From NCBI RefSeq assembly GCF_001427875.1, contig NZ_LMHK01000002.1, positions 1,237,436 to 1,301,435 of the forward strand: 64,000 bases of DNA. The letters are read 5' to 3'. The DNA is from Devosia sp. Root685 (lineage in GTDB: Bacteria > Pseudomonadota > Alphaproteobacteria > Rhizobiales > Devosiaceae). A program made the position numbers and the translations under genes. The notes beneath the pieces were generated by a model. It ran no database searches, was not told the origin of the DNA, and saw only the letters and a list, made by a program, of their open reading frames with translations. Shown in pieces: positions 43,701 through 53,328 of the stretch (the stretch's first letter is position 1; each line of letters starts with the position of its first letter).

Positions 43701-45521
43701 ATCAAGCAGGTCGCCTCCGGCCGCTTCGGCGTCACCACCGAATATCTGGTCAATGCCGACCAGATCCAGATCAAGGTCGCGCAGGGTGCCAAGCCCGGCG
43801 AAGGCGGCCAGCTGCCCGGCCACAAGGTCGATTGGGTCGTCGCCAAGACGCGCCACTCGACCCCCGGCGTCGGCCTCATTTCGCCCCCGCCACACCACGA
43901 CATCTATTCGATCGAAGATCTCGCCCAGCTCATTTACGATCTCAAGAACGTCAATGAAGCGGCCGATATTTCGGTCAAGCTGGTCTCGGAAATGGGCGTC
44001 GGCACGGTTGCGGCCGGCGTTGCCAAGGCACGCGCCGACCACATCACCATCTCCGGCTACGATGGCGGCACGGGCGCTTCGCCCCTGACCTCCTTGAAGC
44101 ATGCCGGCGGCCCCTGGGAAATCGGCCTCGCCGAAACCCATCAAACCCTTGTGCTGAACCGCCTGCGTTCTCGCGTAAAACTGCAGGTCGATGGTGGTTT
44201 GAAGACCGGTCGCGACGTCCTCATTGGTGCCCTCCTCGGCGCCGACGAATTCGCCTTCTCGACCGCGCCGCTGATCGCCGCCGGCTGCATCATGATGCGC
44301 AAGTGCCATCTCAACACCTGCCCGGTTGGCGTCGCCACCCAGGACCCGGTGCTGCGCAAGCGCTTCAAGGGCACGCCCGAACACGTCATCAACTACTTCT
44401 TCTTCATCGCCGAAGAATTGCGCGGCCTGCTCGCCGCCATGGGTGCCCGCACGCTCAACGAACTGGTCGGCCGGTCCGACCTGCTCGATCAGCGCCGCGC
44501 CGAAGGCCAGTGGAAGAGCGAAGGCATCGACCTCACAAAAGTCTTCTACAAGCCCGAGCCGCTTGGTGGCGACACGCTCTACCACTCCGAGAGCCAGAAC
44601 CATCACCTCGAAGCCGTGCTCGATCGCAAGCTGGTCGAACTCGCCAAGCCCGCGCTCGAAGAAGGCAAGGCCGTGCAGATCGAATTGCCGATCCGCAGCC
44701 GCGACCGCTCGGCCGGCGCCATGCTCTCGGGCGCCCTCGCCAAGAAGTATGGCCATGAGGGCCTGCCCGAGGACACGGTGTCCATCACCCTCCGCGGCAC
44801 TGCCGGTCAGGCCTTTGGCGCCTTCCTTGCCAAGGGCATCTCGATCGACATGATCGGTGACGCCAACGACTATGTCGGCAAGGGTCTTTCCGGTGGCCGC
44901 ATCGTCGTCCGCCCGTCCGACAAGGTGTCCTTTGATCCGACCAAGTCGATCATCGTCGGCAATACCGTCCTTTACGGCGCCATCAAGGGCGAGGCCTATT
45001 TCCGTGGCATCGCCGGCGAACGCTTCGCCGTGCGCAATTCCGGCGCCATCGCCGTTGTGGAAGGCACGGGCGACCATGGCTGCGAATATATGACCGGCGG
45101 TCTCGTCGTCGTCATCGGCCAGACCGGCCGCAATTTTGCAGCCGGCATGTCGGGCGGCGTCGCCTATGTCCTCGACGAGGACGAAACCTTCCGCTCGCGC
45201 TGCAACCTCGCCATGGTCGATCTCGAACCGGTGCAGGAAGAAGAAGACCTGATGCGCAAGCTTCACCACCACGGTGGGGATCTCGAATGGCATGGCCGCG
45301 TCGACATTTCGGGCGACATGACCAAGCACGACGACGAGCGCCTGCATCAGCTGATCTCGAACCACCTGCACTATACCGGTTCGACCAAGGCCAAGCAGAT
45401 CCTCGACAACTGGGTCGAAATGCGCCCCAAATTCGTAAAAGTCATGCCCGTCGAATACCGCCGCGCCATCCTCGAGATGGAACGCAAGCGCTCGTCTGGC
45501 GCACACGTGGCTGCTGAGTAA
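40782..45521 (+). CDS. gltB: Glutamate synthase, large subunit (NADPH)
   Basis: A 1579-residue enzyme that makes two glutamates from glutamine and 2-oxoglutarate. After a 48-residue propeptide, cysteine 49 in HDACGIG is the glutaminase nucleophile. The FMN/synthase domain follows, with [19 protein letters not shown] near residue 1090, then the 3Fe-4S cysteines at 1169, 1175 and 1180 ([12 protein letters not shown]). The C-terminal GXGXG beta-helix has GGRIVVRP. Cytosolic. It is 11 bases upstream of gltD and forms an operon with it. Confidence 0.97.
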   Translation: MAPQQNGHISPVSAKANTRKTTLIADGKRVHSRPQAQGLYDPANEHDACGIGMIANIKNQPSHEVVEKGLEILENLEHRGAVGADPLMGDGAGILVQTPHAFFEKVLPFALPEKHHYAVVMIFYPNIVALRDRCAAAVRACLAKEGMSLLGERVVPTDNKKLSAGVIATQPIIEQLVIARPEGLTLDEFERKLLIVRKVISNTVYAEVPESNGDNGFYVVSMSARTLVYKGMFLADQLGAFYPDLHDDAFESAIALVHQRFSTNTFPSWKLAHPYRMTTHNGEINTIRGNVNWMAARQASVHSKYFGDDISKIWPISYEGQSDTACFDNALEFLVRGGYPLPHAAMMLIPEAWAGNPLMDEKRRAFYQYHASLMEPWDGPAAMSLSDGRYVVATLDRNGLRPARYLVTKEGHVVLASESGVLTIPDEDIVERWRLQPGRMLLIDLEQGRIISDEEIKATLATANPYADWLARTQIVLEDLPAVAPKAPEPTEALLDRMQAFGYTQEDVKLLMAPMATTGQEAVGSMGTDTPISALSNKSKLLYTYFKQNFAQVTNPPIDPIREESVMSLVSFIGPRPNLFDLEGLSTVKRLEVRQPILTNEDLEKIRGIGEIETNQFKTKTLDITYPAADGAAGMEAAISALCEAAEAAVRGEYNIIILSDRLIAADRLDIPTLLALAAVHHHLIRKGLRTSTGLVVETGEAREIHHFAMLAGYGAEAINPYLAFEALQALHAEGNYPEEVSADEVVYRYIKSVGKGLLKVMSKMGISTYQSYCGAQIFDAVGLNSDFVKKYFFGTATSIEGVGLAEVAEETVRRHAEAFGDDVVLKKALDIGGEYAYRIRGEKHAWSPDVVADLQHAVRTFEESPETAQDRYNSFAERVNSGENGYLAIRHLFDIKPLGPEVPLEEVESAATIVKRFVTGAMSFGSISREAHTTLAIAMNRIGGKSNTGEGGEEPDRYKRLPDGSQNPLRSAIKQVASGRFGVTTEYLVNADQIQIKVAQGAKPGEGGQLPGHKVDWVVAKTRHSTPGVGLISPPPHHDIYSIEDLAQLIYDLKNVNEAADISVKLVSEMGVGTVAAGVAKARADHITISGYDGGTGASPLTSLKHAGGPWEIGLAETHQTLVLNRLRSRVKLQVDGGLKTGRDVLIGALLGADEFAFSTAPLIAAGCIMMRKCHLNTCPVGVATQDPVLRKRFKGTPEHVINYFFFIAEELRGLLAAMGARTLNELVGRSDLLDQRRAEGQWKSEGIDLTKVFYKPEPLGGDTLYHSESQNHHLEAVLDRKLVELAKPALEEGKAVQIELPIRSRDRSAGAMLSGALAKKYGHEGLPEDTVSITLRGTAGQAFGAFLAKGISIDMIGDANDYVGKGLSGGRIVVRPSDKVSFDPTKSIIVGNTVLYGAIKGEAYFRGIAGERFAVRNSGAIAVVEGTGDHGCEYMTGGLVVVIGQTGRNFAAGMSGGVAYVLDEDETFRSRCNLAMVDLEPVQEEEDLMRKLHHHGGDLEWHGRVDISGDMTKHDDERLHQLISNHLHYTGSTKAKQILDNWVEMRPKFVKVMPVEYRRAILEMERKRSSGAHVAAE

Positions 45522-45532
45522 GGAGAGAGCAA

Positions 45533-46960
45533 ATGGGTAAGGTAACAGGCTTTCTCGAGATCGAACGTGAAGAGCCGCGCTACGAGCCGGCTTCCGACCG
45601 CATCCGTCACTTCGGCGAATTCACCATTCCGATGACGGAAGGTCGCATCGTCGACCAGGCCGCGCGCTGCATGGATTGCGGCGTGCCGTTCTGCCACGGC
45701 GATACCGGCTGCCCGGTCCACAACCAGATCCCGGACTGGAACGACCTCGTCTACAACAACGATTGGGAAGAGGCTGCGCGCAACCTCCACTCGACCAACA
45801 ATTTTCCGGAGTTCACCGGCCGCATCTGCCCCGCCCCCTGCGAGGAAGCCTGCACGCTGAATCTCGAAGACGTGCCCGTCGCCATCAAGACGGTCGAACA
45901 GGCCATTGCCGACAAGGCGATCCGCTCGGGCTGGGTCAAGCCACAGATTGCCAAGCAGAAGACCGGCAAGAAGGTCGCCGTCGTCGGCGGCGGCCCCGCC
46001 GGCATGGCTGCGGCCCAGCAGCTGGCCCGCGCCGGTCACGACGTTCACCTCTTCGAGCGCGAGCCCAAGGCCGGCGGTCTCCTCCGCTACGGCATTCCCG
46101 ACTTCAAGATGGAAAAGGAACACATCGACTTCCGCACCACCCAGATGGAAGCCGAAGGCGTCACCTTCCACTATGGCGCCAATATCGGCGTCAACGTGCC
46201 GCTCTCCGATCTGCAGCGCGACCATGACGCGGTGCTCCTCTGCGGCGGCTCCGAACGTCCGCGTGAAGTCGATGTCGAAGGCCAGCAGTTCAACGGCGTG
46301 CACTACGCCATGCCCTTCCTCGTGCAGCAGAACCGTCGCGTCGGCTACGAAGACGTTTCGAGCGAAGTCCAGCTCACCGCCGCCGGCAAGCATGTCGTCG
46401 TCGTCGGTGGCGGCGATACCGCCTCTGACTGTGTCGGCACCTCGTTCCGTCAGGGCGCCATCGCCGTCACCCAGCTCGACGTTCGCCCGATGCCGCCCGA
46501 GCTTGAAAACAAGATGACCAACTGGCCCAACTGGGCGGTCAAGATGCGCACCTCGTCCTCCCAGGCCGAAGGCGCCATCCGCGAGTTCTCCGCCGGCACC
46601 ATGAAGATCATCGGCAATGCCGCAGGCGACGTCACCGGCGTCGAATGCGCTCGCGTCGATCGCAAGCGCCAGCCGATCCCCGGCAGCGAATTCATCATCA
46701 AGGCCGACCTCGTGCTCCTCGCCATCGGCTTTGCCGGCCCGGTACACGACGGCATGCTGACCGAACTCGGCGCCGACTACGACAAACGCGGCAACCTCTT
46801 TGCCGACACCATGACCTACCGCACCACCAAGCCCAAGGTCTACGCCGCCGGCGACATGCGCCGCGGCCAGTCCCTCGTCGTCTGGGCCATCCGCGAAGGC
46901 CGCCAGGCCGCCCGCTCGATCGATTTCGATTTGATGGGCAAGACGGACCTGCCACGGTAA
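45533..46960 (+). CDS. gltD: Glutamate synthase, small subunit (NADPH)
   Basis: A 475-residue flavoprotein that passes electrons from NADPH to GltB. Two 4Fe-4S clusters are formed by the N-terminal cysteines: CMDCGVPFC near residue 43 and CPAPCEEAC near residue 98. The FAD-binding [14 protein letters not shown] is near residue 150 and the NADPH-binding [14 protein letters not shown] near residue 280. Start follows GGAGAGAGC. A hairpin terminator lies 14 bases past its stop. Confidence 0.97.
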   Translation: MGKVTGFLEIEREEPRYEPASDRIRHFGEFTIPMTEGRIVDQAARCMDCGVPFCHGDTGCPVHNQIPDWNDLVYNNDWEEAARNLHSTNNFPEFTGRICPAPCEEACTLNLEDVPVAIKTVEQAIADKAIRSGWVKPQIAKQKTGKKVAVVGGGPAGMAAAQQLARAGHDVHLFEREPKAGGLLRYGIPDFKMEKEHIDFRTTQMEAEGVTFHYGANIGVNVPLSDLQRDHDAVLLCGGSERPREVDVEGQQFNGVHYAMPFLVQQNRRVGYEDVSSEVQLTAAGKHVVVVGGGDTASDCVGTSFRQGAIAVTQLDVRPMPPELENKMTNWPNWAVKMRTSSSQAEGAIREFSAGTMKIIGNAAGDVTGVECARVDRKRQPIPGSEFIIKADLVLLAIGFAGPVHDGMLTELGADYDKRGNLFADTMTYRTTKPKVYAAGDMRRGQSLVVWAIREGRQAARSIDFDLMGKTDLPR

Positions 46961-46974
46961 TTTTTTTAAAAACT

Positions 46975-47000
46975 CTCTCCGCCCCGGACGGGGCGGAGAG
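46975..47000 (+). terminator. Hairpin after gltD
   Basis: CTCTCCGCCCC and GGGGCGGAGAG pair across a GGAC loop, an 11-base perfect stem. A T run lies before, not after, it, so it may act mainly as a transcript 3' stabiliser. Confidence 0.7.
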
Positions 47001-47049
47001 ATCTAGCCCCCAACTCGGCGCAAGAAATTTCACCTCGCGCACCGGCAGA

Positions 47050-47085
47050 TCCCTCCCCCTATCAGGGGGAGGCTAGGTGGGGGTA
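47050..47085. repeat. Single type A repeat unit
   Basis: CCCTCCCCCTATCAGGGGGAGG with a GGCTAGGTGGGGGT tail: one half of the paired element seen at 8601. Confidence 0.75.
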
Positions 47086-47194
47086 ACCACCTCCGCCTTC
47101 GACGGTAACGAGACGCTACCCAATTCCCCCCTCCCGCTACCCTCGACGCTAACAGTCTGCTAACACTTCCGGCGCTCTGTGACTCGGACGTGCC

Positions 47195-47743
47195 ATGACC
47201 CAAAAGCCCTACATCGTCGACGAACTGATCTCCGCCAAGGCCATCGCCGCCCGCGTCGAGGCCCTCGCAAAAGAGATTTCCACCCACTTCGCCGACACCG
47301 ACAAACTGGTCGTCGTCGGGCTTTTGCGCGGCTCTTTCATCTTCATCGCCGACCTCGTGCGCGAACTCGATCTCCCCGTCGAAGTCGATTTCATCGAGGC
47401 CTCATCCTATGGAAACGCCATGGAATCGAGCCGCGAAGTCCGCATTCTGAAGGATCTCCGCGGCGAAATCGGCGGCCGCGACGTGCTGGTCGTTGAAGAC
47501 ATTATCGATACAGGCCATACACTTAAGCACGTTCTCGAAATCCTCGAGACCCGCCATCCCCGCCGCATGGAAGTCTGCGCCCTGCTCTCAAAGCCCAGCC
47601 GCCGCGAGACCGAAATCGCCGCCAAATGGATCGGCTTTGAAATCCCCGATCGCTTCGTTGTCGGCTACGGCATCGACTACGCCCAGCGCAATCGCAACCT
47701 CCCCCACATCGGCGCCGTCCGCTTCACCGAAGAAAATTCTTGA
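47195..47743 (+). CDS. hpt: Hypoxanthine phosphoribosyltransferase
   Basis: A 182-residue purine-salvage enzyme that transfers phosphoribose to hypoxanthine (and possibly guanine). The PRPP-binding [18 protein letters not shown] is near residue 95, the pyrophosphate-loop [18 protein letters not shown] near residue 40, and the C-terminal [19 protein letters not shown] near residue 145 is characteristic of HPRT rather than other PRTases. The start is plain ATG. Monocistronic. Assignment is firm. Confidence 0.93.
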   Translation: MTQKPYIVDELISAKAIAARVEALAKEISTHFADTDKLVVVGLLRGSFIFIADLVRELDLPVEVDFIEASSYGNAMESSREVRILKDLRGEIGGRDVLVVEDIIDTGHTLKHVLEILETRHPRRMEVCALLSKPSRRETEIAAKWIGFEIPDRFVVGYGIDYAQRNRNLPHIGAVRFTEENS

Positions 47744-47822
47744 ACGCCTGGGATTAAAACCCACGCCCCGGTGTTCCTCTCTTTGCGGGCCGCACAATGC
47801 GCCCGCCAAGAGGAGACACATC

Positions 47823-48215
47823 ATGATCCTGCGTTCGCTTCTCGCCGGTGCAGCGGCCCTCGCCCTCATCGTCGCCCCGACCTTCGCCACCGACTATCTC
47901 GGCGGCGCGGTCAAGTCCGTTGATATTGCTGGCAAATCCGTGCTGACCGACACCAATGGCATGACCCTATACATCTTCGACAAGGACACTGCCGGCGTCA
48001 CCAATTGCTACGACACCTGCGCCGAAAAGTGGCCGCCGCTCTTTGCCGACGCTTCGGCCAAGGCAGAAGGCGACTTCACCCTCGTTGATCGCAAAGACGG
48101 CACAAAAATGTGGGCCTACAAGACCATGCCGCTTTACTACTGGTACGAAGACATGGCCCCCGGCGACGTCAAGGGTGACGGCGTGGGCGGCGTCTGGCAT
48201 CTTGCGATCGAGTAA
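47823..48215 (+). CDS. Secreted COG4315-type protein
   Basis: A 130-residue protein with a signal peptide (MILRSLLAGAAALALIVAPT, cleavage after the ATFA-like stretch near residue 22). The mature part carries the family core GMTLYIFDKDTAGVTNCYDTCAEKWPP near residue 48 and ends with DGVGGVWHLA. The family (Lipoprotein_15) has no established function; a role in envelope or stress is guessed. AAGAGGAGA precedes the ATG. It is 14 bases from the sigma factor gene, so it may be in the same transcript. Confidence 0.8.
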   Translation: MILRSLLAGAAALALIVAPTFATDYLGGAVKSVDIAGKSVLTDTNGMTLYIFDKDTAGVTNCYDTCAEKWPPLFADASAKAEGDFTLVDRKDGTKMWAYKTMPLYYWYEDMAPGDVKGDGVGGVWHLAIE

Positions 48216-48229
48216 GAGCGAGGCCTCTT

Positions 48230-48736
48230 TTGGTCGACATTCTGCACGAGATCGAAGCCGCCGTGCCGGCGCTCAGGCGTTACGCCCGGGCGTTGACGCG
48301 CGACTTCGACCGCGCCGATGACCTCGTGCAGGATTGCCTCGAACGGGCGCTGGCCAAGCGCGGCCTCTTCCGGCCCAAAGGTCCGGTCCGCGCCTGGCTC
48401 TTCACCATTCTGGTCAATGTCCATCGCAACAGCCTCCGCGGCGCCCGCCGCCGCGGTGACATGGTGGATTTTGCCGATATTGCCGAGCCATCGGTGCCGG
48501 CGCCACAACCCGGCCATATGGCGCTGGCCGAACTCGACCGCGCCATTGGCACCCTGCCGCACGAACAAAAGGAGGCCCTGCTACTGGTCACTCTCGAAGG
48601 CCTTCCCTATGCCGAGGCAGCCGCAATTCTCGACATTCCCCTCGGCACGCTGATGAGCCGGCTCGGCCGCGCCCGCGCCGCCCTCAAGGCAATGACCGGC
48701 ACCCCTTCCGAACCGCATTTAAGAACCGTGAAATGA
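48230..48736 (+). CDS. ECF sigma factor
   Basis: A 168-residue sigma-70 family protein with region 2 (ARALTRDFDRADDLVQDCLERAL near residue 15) and region 4 (EGLPYAEAAAILDIPLGTLM near residue 125, a helix-turn-helix). It has no region 3. The TTG at 48230 is used because GAGG precedes it. Its stop overlaps the anti-sigma gene start. It probably directs transcription of an envelope-stress set, possibly including the upstream secreted protein gene. The promoter class is unknown. Confidence 0.82.
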   Translation: MVDILHEIEAAVPALRRYARALTRDFDRADDLVQDCLERALAKRGLFRPKGPVRAWLFTILVNVHRNSLRGARRRGDMVDFADIAEPSVPAPQPGHMALAELDRAIGTLPHEQKEALLLVTLEGLPYAEAAAILDIPLGTLMSRLGRARAALKAMTGTPSEPHLRTVK

Positions 48737-49524
48737 GCGAGATCACCCGCGACACATTGATGGCTTATGCCGACGGCGCGCTCTCCCCCGCAGAGCGGGC
48801 GGAAGTGGACGCCTATATGGCCGATCGCCCCGACGCCGCCGGCGAAGTCGCCCTGATGCAGCGCCAGGCCAATGGCATTCGCACGCTCTATGGACCAATC
48901 TCTGCCGAACCGGTGCCGCCCCGTCTCTCGGTCGAAAAGCTGCTGCAAACTCAGCAAAAGCGCCGCGGCCGCGCATGGATGCGCCTTGCCGCTGCCGTCA
49001 TTTTTATTGGTCTTGGCCTGGGCTCCGGCTGGCTGTTGCGCGGCCAGATGGATGTACCAAACATCGCCGATCGCCTCATCGCCGATGCCGTCAGCGCCCA
49101 TACCGTTTATGTGTCGGAAAACCGCCACGCCGTCGAAGTCGGCGGCGCCGATAGCGAGCACCTGTCCTCCTGGCTGTCCAACCGTTTGCAGACGAGCCTC
49201 GCCATGCCCGATCTCAGCGCCTCGGGTCTCACTTTCCTCGGCGGCCGCCTCCTCCCCGCCCCCGAAGTCCCCGGCGGCCGCGCGGCTCAACTGATGTACG
49301 AAGACGCCTCTGGTGCTCGCCTGACGCTCTATGTCACCCCATCACCCGGCCCTGATACGCCAACTTACGAATTGGCAAATCTCGGCCTCGACACGGCGCT
49401 GTTCTGGGCAGACGCCGTCATATCTTGCACCATCACCGCCCCCTACCCGGCCGACAAACTGCAGGAAATCGCCCGTACCGTGTTCACGCAACTGAACCCA
49501 GCCACACCCGATTACGAGACTTAA
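48733..49524 (+). CDS. Transmembrane anti-sigma factor
   Basis: A 263-residue protein. The cytosolic N-terminus (about 80 residues) has the anti-sigma form DTLMAYADGALSPAERAEVD but lacks the His-Cys zinc motif of ZAS-type factors. One membrane helix (near residues 82-103, MRLAAAVIFIGLGLGSG) is followed by a periplasmic domain. It probably holds the coupled ECF sigma inactive until an envelope signal triggers release. The gene overlaps the sigma gene by four bases. Confidence 0.8.
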   Translation: MSEITRDTLMAYADGALSPAERAEVDAYMADRPDAAGEVALMQRQANGIRTLYGPISAEPVPPRLSVEKLLQTQQKRRGRAWMRLAAAVIFIGLGLGSGWLLRGQMDVPNIADRLIADAVSAHTVYVSENRHAVEVGGADSEHLSSWLSNRLQTSLAMPDLSASGLTFLGGRLLPAPEVPGGRAAQLMYEDASGARLTLYVTPSPGPDTPTYELANLGLDTALFWADAVISCTITAPYPADKLQEIARTVFTQLNPATPDYET

Positions 49525-49569
49525 AGCCAGGCTCCCGGTAGCCCCCATGGTGGCATGACATTGAAGCAG

Positions 49570-49593
49570 AAAGGCCGGGTTTCCCCGGCCTTT
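49570..49593. terminator. Rho-independent terminator
   Basis: AAAGGCCGGG and CCCGGCCTTT pair across a short loop. It lies between the convergent anti-sigma and peptide-transport genes and could serve both. Confidence 0.75.
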
Positions 49594-49601
49594 CTCGTCT
49601 C

Positions 49602-50468
49602 TTACGCTGCCGCAGCAGCGGTTTTGCGCAGGCGTCGCCGCTCTTCGCGGCGTTCCATTTCGACTTTTGGATCAGGCACCGGCACCGAGGCGATCAACCG
49701 CTTGGTATAGTCGTGGTGCGGGTCCATGGTCACCTGCTCGGCCTCGCCGATTTCGACCACTTCGCCGAAATAGAGCACCATGATGCGCTGGGCGATGTGC
49801 CGGACAACGGCGATATCGTGCGAAATGAACAGGAGCGAAATGCCCAGTTCCTTTTGCAGATCCATCAAGAGATTGACCACCTGCGCACGGATCGACACGT
49901 CGAGCGCCGACACGGCCTCGTCGCAGATAATCAGCTTGGGATTGGTGATCAGCGCCCGCGCAATGCCGATACGCTGGCACTGGCCGCCCGAAAATTCGTG
50001 CGGATATTTGTTGATCATATTGGGGAGCAGGCCGACCTTCTGCATCATCTCGGCGACCCGCGTCGCGCGTTCGGCCTTGCTGACATTGGGCATATGGATC
50101 TTAAGCGGCTCGGCAATGATATCGCCTGCCGTCATACGCGGATTGAGGGAGGCCAGAGGATCCTGGAAGATCATCTGGATATCCTTGCGCAGACCCAGAA
50201 GCTCGTTCGAGTTCATCTTCTGGATATCGCTGCCAAGCCATACCGCCTCGCCCGATGTCGCCGGCAACAGCCGGATGATCGCCCGCGAAAGCGTCGACTT
50301 ACCGCAGCCGCTCTCACCGACAATTCCAAGCGTTTCGCCCTGATAGAGATCGAAAGAAACGTTCTTGACCGCACGCAGGATTTTCGTGCCGCCAAAAAAC
50401 CCGCCCGAGCTGATGGTGAATTCCACCGACAGATCACGGACTTTGAGAATAGGTTCGCGGTCCGTCAT
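49602..50468 (-). CDS. oppF: Peptide ABC transporter ATP-binding protein (OppF-like)
   Basis: A 288-residue ATPase. Walker A is GESGCGKST near residue 54, signature FSGGQCQRIGIARAL near residue 165 and Walker B LIICDEAVSALD near residue 185. It has the extra C-terminal OppF/DppF region found in oligopeptide importers. It powers import with the next ATPase as a heterodimer. Its start overlaps the oppD stop by four bases. Last gene of the five-gene set. Confidence 0.88.
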   Translation of the reverse strand: MTDREPILKVRDLSVEFTISSGGFFGGTKILRAVKNVSFDLYQGETLGIVGESGCGKSTLSRAIIRLLPATSGEAVWLGSDIQKMNSNELLGLRKDIQMIFQDPLASLNPRMTAGDIIAEPLKIHMPNVSKAERATRVAEMMQKVGLLPNMINKYPHEFSGGQCQRIGIARALITNPKLIICDEAVSALDVSIRAQVVNLLMDLQKELGISLLFISHDIAVVRHIAQRIMVLYFGEVVEIGEAEQVTMDPHHDYTKRLIASVPVPDPKVEMERREERRRLRKTAAAAA

Positions 50469-51307
50469 GCTTCACCCTTTGCGGCCACAAAGTCGTAGGA
50501 AACGGTCGAGAGACGCTCCACTTTTCTGTCAAGACGCGGCACCGCTGCGAGCAACCCTTGCGTATAGGGATGTTCGGCCTTGTCGAAAATGTCAGCGGTC
50601 TTGCGATATTCCATCACCCGTCCGTCAAACATCACGAGCGTATCCTCGCAGGTACCCGCCACGATCCCGAGATCGTGGGTGATGAGGATGATAGCGGTGT
50701 TGAAATCCTCCTGCAGATCGACGAGGAGATCAATGATCTCGGCCTGCACGGTCACATCGAGCGCCGTGGTCGGCTCGTCCGCAATCAGCAGTTCAGGACT
50801 GCACAGCAGCGCCATGGCGATCATGACGCGCTGGCGCATGCCGCCCGAAAACTCGTGCGGATACATATGCACGCGGTTTTTCGCGTCGGGAATACGCACC
50901 GCTTCGAGCATGCGCACGCTCTCGGCCAAAGCCGCGCTGTGGCTCATGCCCCGGTGCAGTTCGAGCACCTCCGTCATCTGTCGCGAGATGCGCAGATAGG
51001 GATTGAGCGAGGTCATGGGGTCCTGGAAGATGATCCCGATGCGCTCGGCGCGATAGGCCCGCAAATCCCGCGTCGGCAGGTTGAGGATTTCCTTGCCGTC
51101 GAACATGACCGAGCCGGAGGCCCTGCCGTTCTTGGGCAGGAGCCCCATGAGCGCGAATGCGCCCTGGGTCTTGCCCGAGCCACTCTCGCCGACGATGGCG
51201 AGTGTTTTGCCCTTTTCGAGTGTGTAGCTCAGATCCTTCACGGCATGGACGGTGCCATCATGCGTGAGGAAGTCGATCTTGAGATTCTTGACTTCTAGCA
51301 ATGCCAT
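50465..51307 (-). CDS. oppD: Peptide ABC transporter ATP-binding protein (OppD-like)
   Basis: A 280-residue ATPase. Walker A GESGSGKTQ near residue 40, the signature FSGGMRQRVMIAMAL near residue 145 and Walker B LLIADEPTTALD near residue 165. It pairs with OppF on the cytosolic face of the importer. Coupled to both neighbours: the oppC stop lies 12 bases upstream and oppF overlaps its end. The transported peptides are not predictable from the ATPases. Confidence 0.88.
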   Translation of the reverse strand: MALLEVKNLKIDFLTHDGTVHAVKDLSYTLEKGKTLAIVGESGSGKTQGAFALMGLLPKNGRASGSVMFDGKEILNLPTRDLRAYRAERIGIIFQDPMTSLNPYLRISRQMTEVLELHRGMSHSAALAESVRMLEAVRIPDAKNRVHMYPHEFSGGMRQRVMIAMALLCSPELLIADEPTTALDVTVQAEIIDLLVDLQEDFNTAIILITHDLGIVAGTCEDTLVMFDGRVMEYRKTADIFDKAEHPYTQGLLAAVPRLDRKVERLSTVSYDFVAAKGEA

Positions 51308-51318
51308 CGCTCAGCTCC

Positions 51319-52239
51319 TTACCGGTCTTTCGGGTCGAGCGCATCGCGCAGACCATCGCCGATATAAGTCAGACAGAGCAGCAGGGTGACGAGCACGGCA
51401 GCCGGCCCCATCAGCATCCAGGGCAGCACTTCAGCCACTGGCGCACCGGCCGAGATCAGCGTGCCGAGCGAAGTTTGCGGCTCCTGCACACCAAGACCGA
51501 GATAGGAGAGGAAGCTCTCGGCAATGATGATTTCCGGGATCGTCAGGGTGGCATAGATCACCACGGGCCCCGAAAGATTGGGCACGATGTGACGCATGAT
51601 GATGGCGAAGGGCTTTGCTCCGCTCGCCCGCGCTGCTTCGATAAACTCCTTCTCCTTGATGGAGAGGGTCTGTCCACGCACGATGCGGGCCATGGTCAGC
51701 CATTCGATGGCCCCGATACCGACAAACAACAGCACCGGATTGCGCCCGAACATCACGACAAGAATGATGACGAAGAGGATGTAGGGGAGCGCATACATGA
51801 CGTCGACAAAGCGCATCATCAGCGAGTCGACGCGGCCACCGAAATAGCCCGACACTGCGCCATAGATAACCCCGATCGTCACCGAAACAATGGTGGCCAC
51901 ACCCGCCACGATCAGGCTCATCTGCGTGCCTTGCAGCACACGGGCAAGCATGTCGCGACCGTTCTGGTCGGTGCCGAGATAATGGCCCTTGTCGAAATCG
52001 GGCGGCTTGCGGATCGCGGTCCAGTCGACCTCAGAATAGCGCCACGGCACGAAATAGGGGCCAATGAAGGCGACGAGAATGATCAGCACAACGATGCCGA
52101 TCGAGATCACCGCCGCCTTGTTCTTGGAGAGGCGCCGCAAAGCGTCCTGGGTCAGCGAACGGCCCTTGGGCGCGTCGAGTACTGCCAGCTTGTTGGCGTA
52201 GTCCGTCAGGACCTGGTCTTTACCGGTAAGGCCGGGCAT
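51319..52239 (-). CDS. oppC: Peptide ABC transporter permease (OppC-like)
   Basis: A 306-residue inner-membrane permease with about six helices. After a cytosolic N-terminus it has the typical GTDQNGRDMLARVLQGTQMS segment near residue 94 and the EAA-type loop EFIEAARASGAKPFAIIMRH near residue 205, which contacts the ATPases. It overlaps the permease gene upstream by one base. Part of the same transport operon. Confidence 0.9.
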   Translation of the reverse strand: MPGLTGKDQVLTDYANKLAVLDAPKGRSLTQDALRRLSKNKAAVISIGIVVLIILVAFIGPYFVPWRYSEVDWTAIRKPPDFDKGHYLGTDQNGRDMLARVLQGTQMSLIVAGVATIVSVTIGVIYGAVSGYFGGRVDSLMMRFVDVMYALPYILFVIILVVMFGRNPVLLFVGIGAIEWLTMARIVRGQTLSIKEKEFIEAARASGAKPFAIIMRHIVPNLSGPVVIYATLTIPEIIIAESFLSYLGLGVQEPQTSLGTLISAGAPVAEVLPWMLMGPAAVLVTLLLCLTYIGDGLRDALDPKDR

Positions 52240-53162
52240 CAGCGGTACCTCACCTTGGGGTCGAGCCAGGCATAGACCAGATCGACGATGAGATTGAGGG
52301 CGAGGATGATGAACATGTAAAGGATCGTCGTGCCGAGCACGATGCCATAGTCGCGGTTGAGCGCGGCGGTCACAAAATACTTGCCGATGCCGGGCAGGCC
52401 AAAGATCTGCTCGACGGCCAGCGAGCCGGTGAGGAGATAGGAAAGGCCTGGCCCGAGATAGGACACGACGGGCAGCAGCGCCGGCTTGATGGCGTGCCGC
52501 GCGAGGACGAGACGTTCTCCGAGCCCCTTGGCGCGCGCCGTGCGCACATAGTTCGACCCAAGCACTTCAATCATCGAGCCGCGCATGAGCCGGCTGATAC
52601 GCGCCGCATGCGGCCAGGCAAGAACCGTGATGGGCAGCACGAGGTGCGCAACCGACCCCGAAACCCAGCCACCGGCCGGCAGCCAGTGCAGATGTACGCC
52701 AAACCAGAGCTGCAGCAGTGCGGCATTGAGGAAGTTGGGAATGACCACGCCGATCATGACGACCAGCACCAGCACATAGTCAGGCCACTTGTTCTGGTTC
52801 ACCGCGGCAATGATGCCGGCGAGAATGCCGATAGCCGTGGCGATCACGAAGGCATAGAGCGCCAGGGTCAGCGTGAACGGAAAACCGATGCGGATCAGAT
52901 CGGCCACCCGGAAGCCGTCAATGACCATCGAGGGGCCGAGATCGCCCTGCAGCAGCCTTCCGACATAGATGAAGTACTGCATGATCAGCGGTTGATCGAG
53001 GCTGTAATGCGCCCTCAGATTGGCCAAGACGGTCGGCGGCAGCGCGCGCTCGCCATCGAAGGGCCCACCGGGCGCGAGGCGCAGAATGAAAAAACAGACT
53101 GTAACGGCGATCAGTGCAATCGGAATGGCCGAAAGCACGCGCCGGAAGGCATAAGCCAACAT
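52239..53162 (-). CDS. oppB: Peptide ABC transporter permease (OppB-like)
   Basis: A 307-residue permease with six helices. The N-terminal segment MLAYAFRRVLSAIPIALIAV is typical of OppB, and the EAA loop NYVRTARAKGLGERLVLARH near residue 200 is present. It forms the other half of the membrane channel with OppC. A hairpin separates it from the substrate-binding protein gene upstream. Confidence 0.9.
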   Translation of the reverse strand: MLAYAFRRVLSAIPIALIAVTVCFFILRLAPGGPFDGERALPPTVLANLRAHYSLDQPLIMQYFIYVGRLLQGDLGPSMVIDGFRVADLIRIGFPFTLTLALYAFVIATAIGILAGIIAAVNQNKWPDYVLVLVVMIGVVIPNFLNAALLQLWFGVHLHWLPAGGWVSGSVAHLVLPITVLAWPHAARISRLMRGSMIEVLGSNYVRTARAKGLGERLVLARHAIKPALLPVVSYLGPGLSYLLTGSLAVEQIFGLPGIGKYFVTAALNRDYGIVLGTTILYMFIILALNLIVDLVYAWLDPKVRYR

Positions 53163-53288
53163 GTGTTAGGACTCCAAGGGCATCGGACCGAAACGTGCGA
53201 AGCGGTTTTCGGACGAATTCGATGCTCCAATAAACCTCCGAAGCGCCGGACACGGAAAGGCCGGAGGGCGCTATACGGCAAAAGAACC

Positions 53289-53311
53289 GTGGGGGCCGCT
53301 CTGGCCCCCAC
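53289..53311 (-). terminator. Intercistronic hairpin between oppA and oppB
   Basis: GTGGGGGCC and GGCCCCCAC pair across a five-base loop, 18 bases past the oppA stop. With no U run on the transcript, it probably is a stabiliser or partial stop that gives more substrate-binding protein than membrane parts. Confidence 0.6.
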
Positions 53312-53328
53312 GATCTCATTCTATCCGC

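Noticed and set aside
42396..45506. 1036-codon minus-strand reading frame opposite gltB
   Set aside because: It mirrors the codon pattern of gltB, has no recognised motif, and gltB is a firm assignment.
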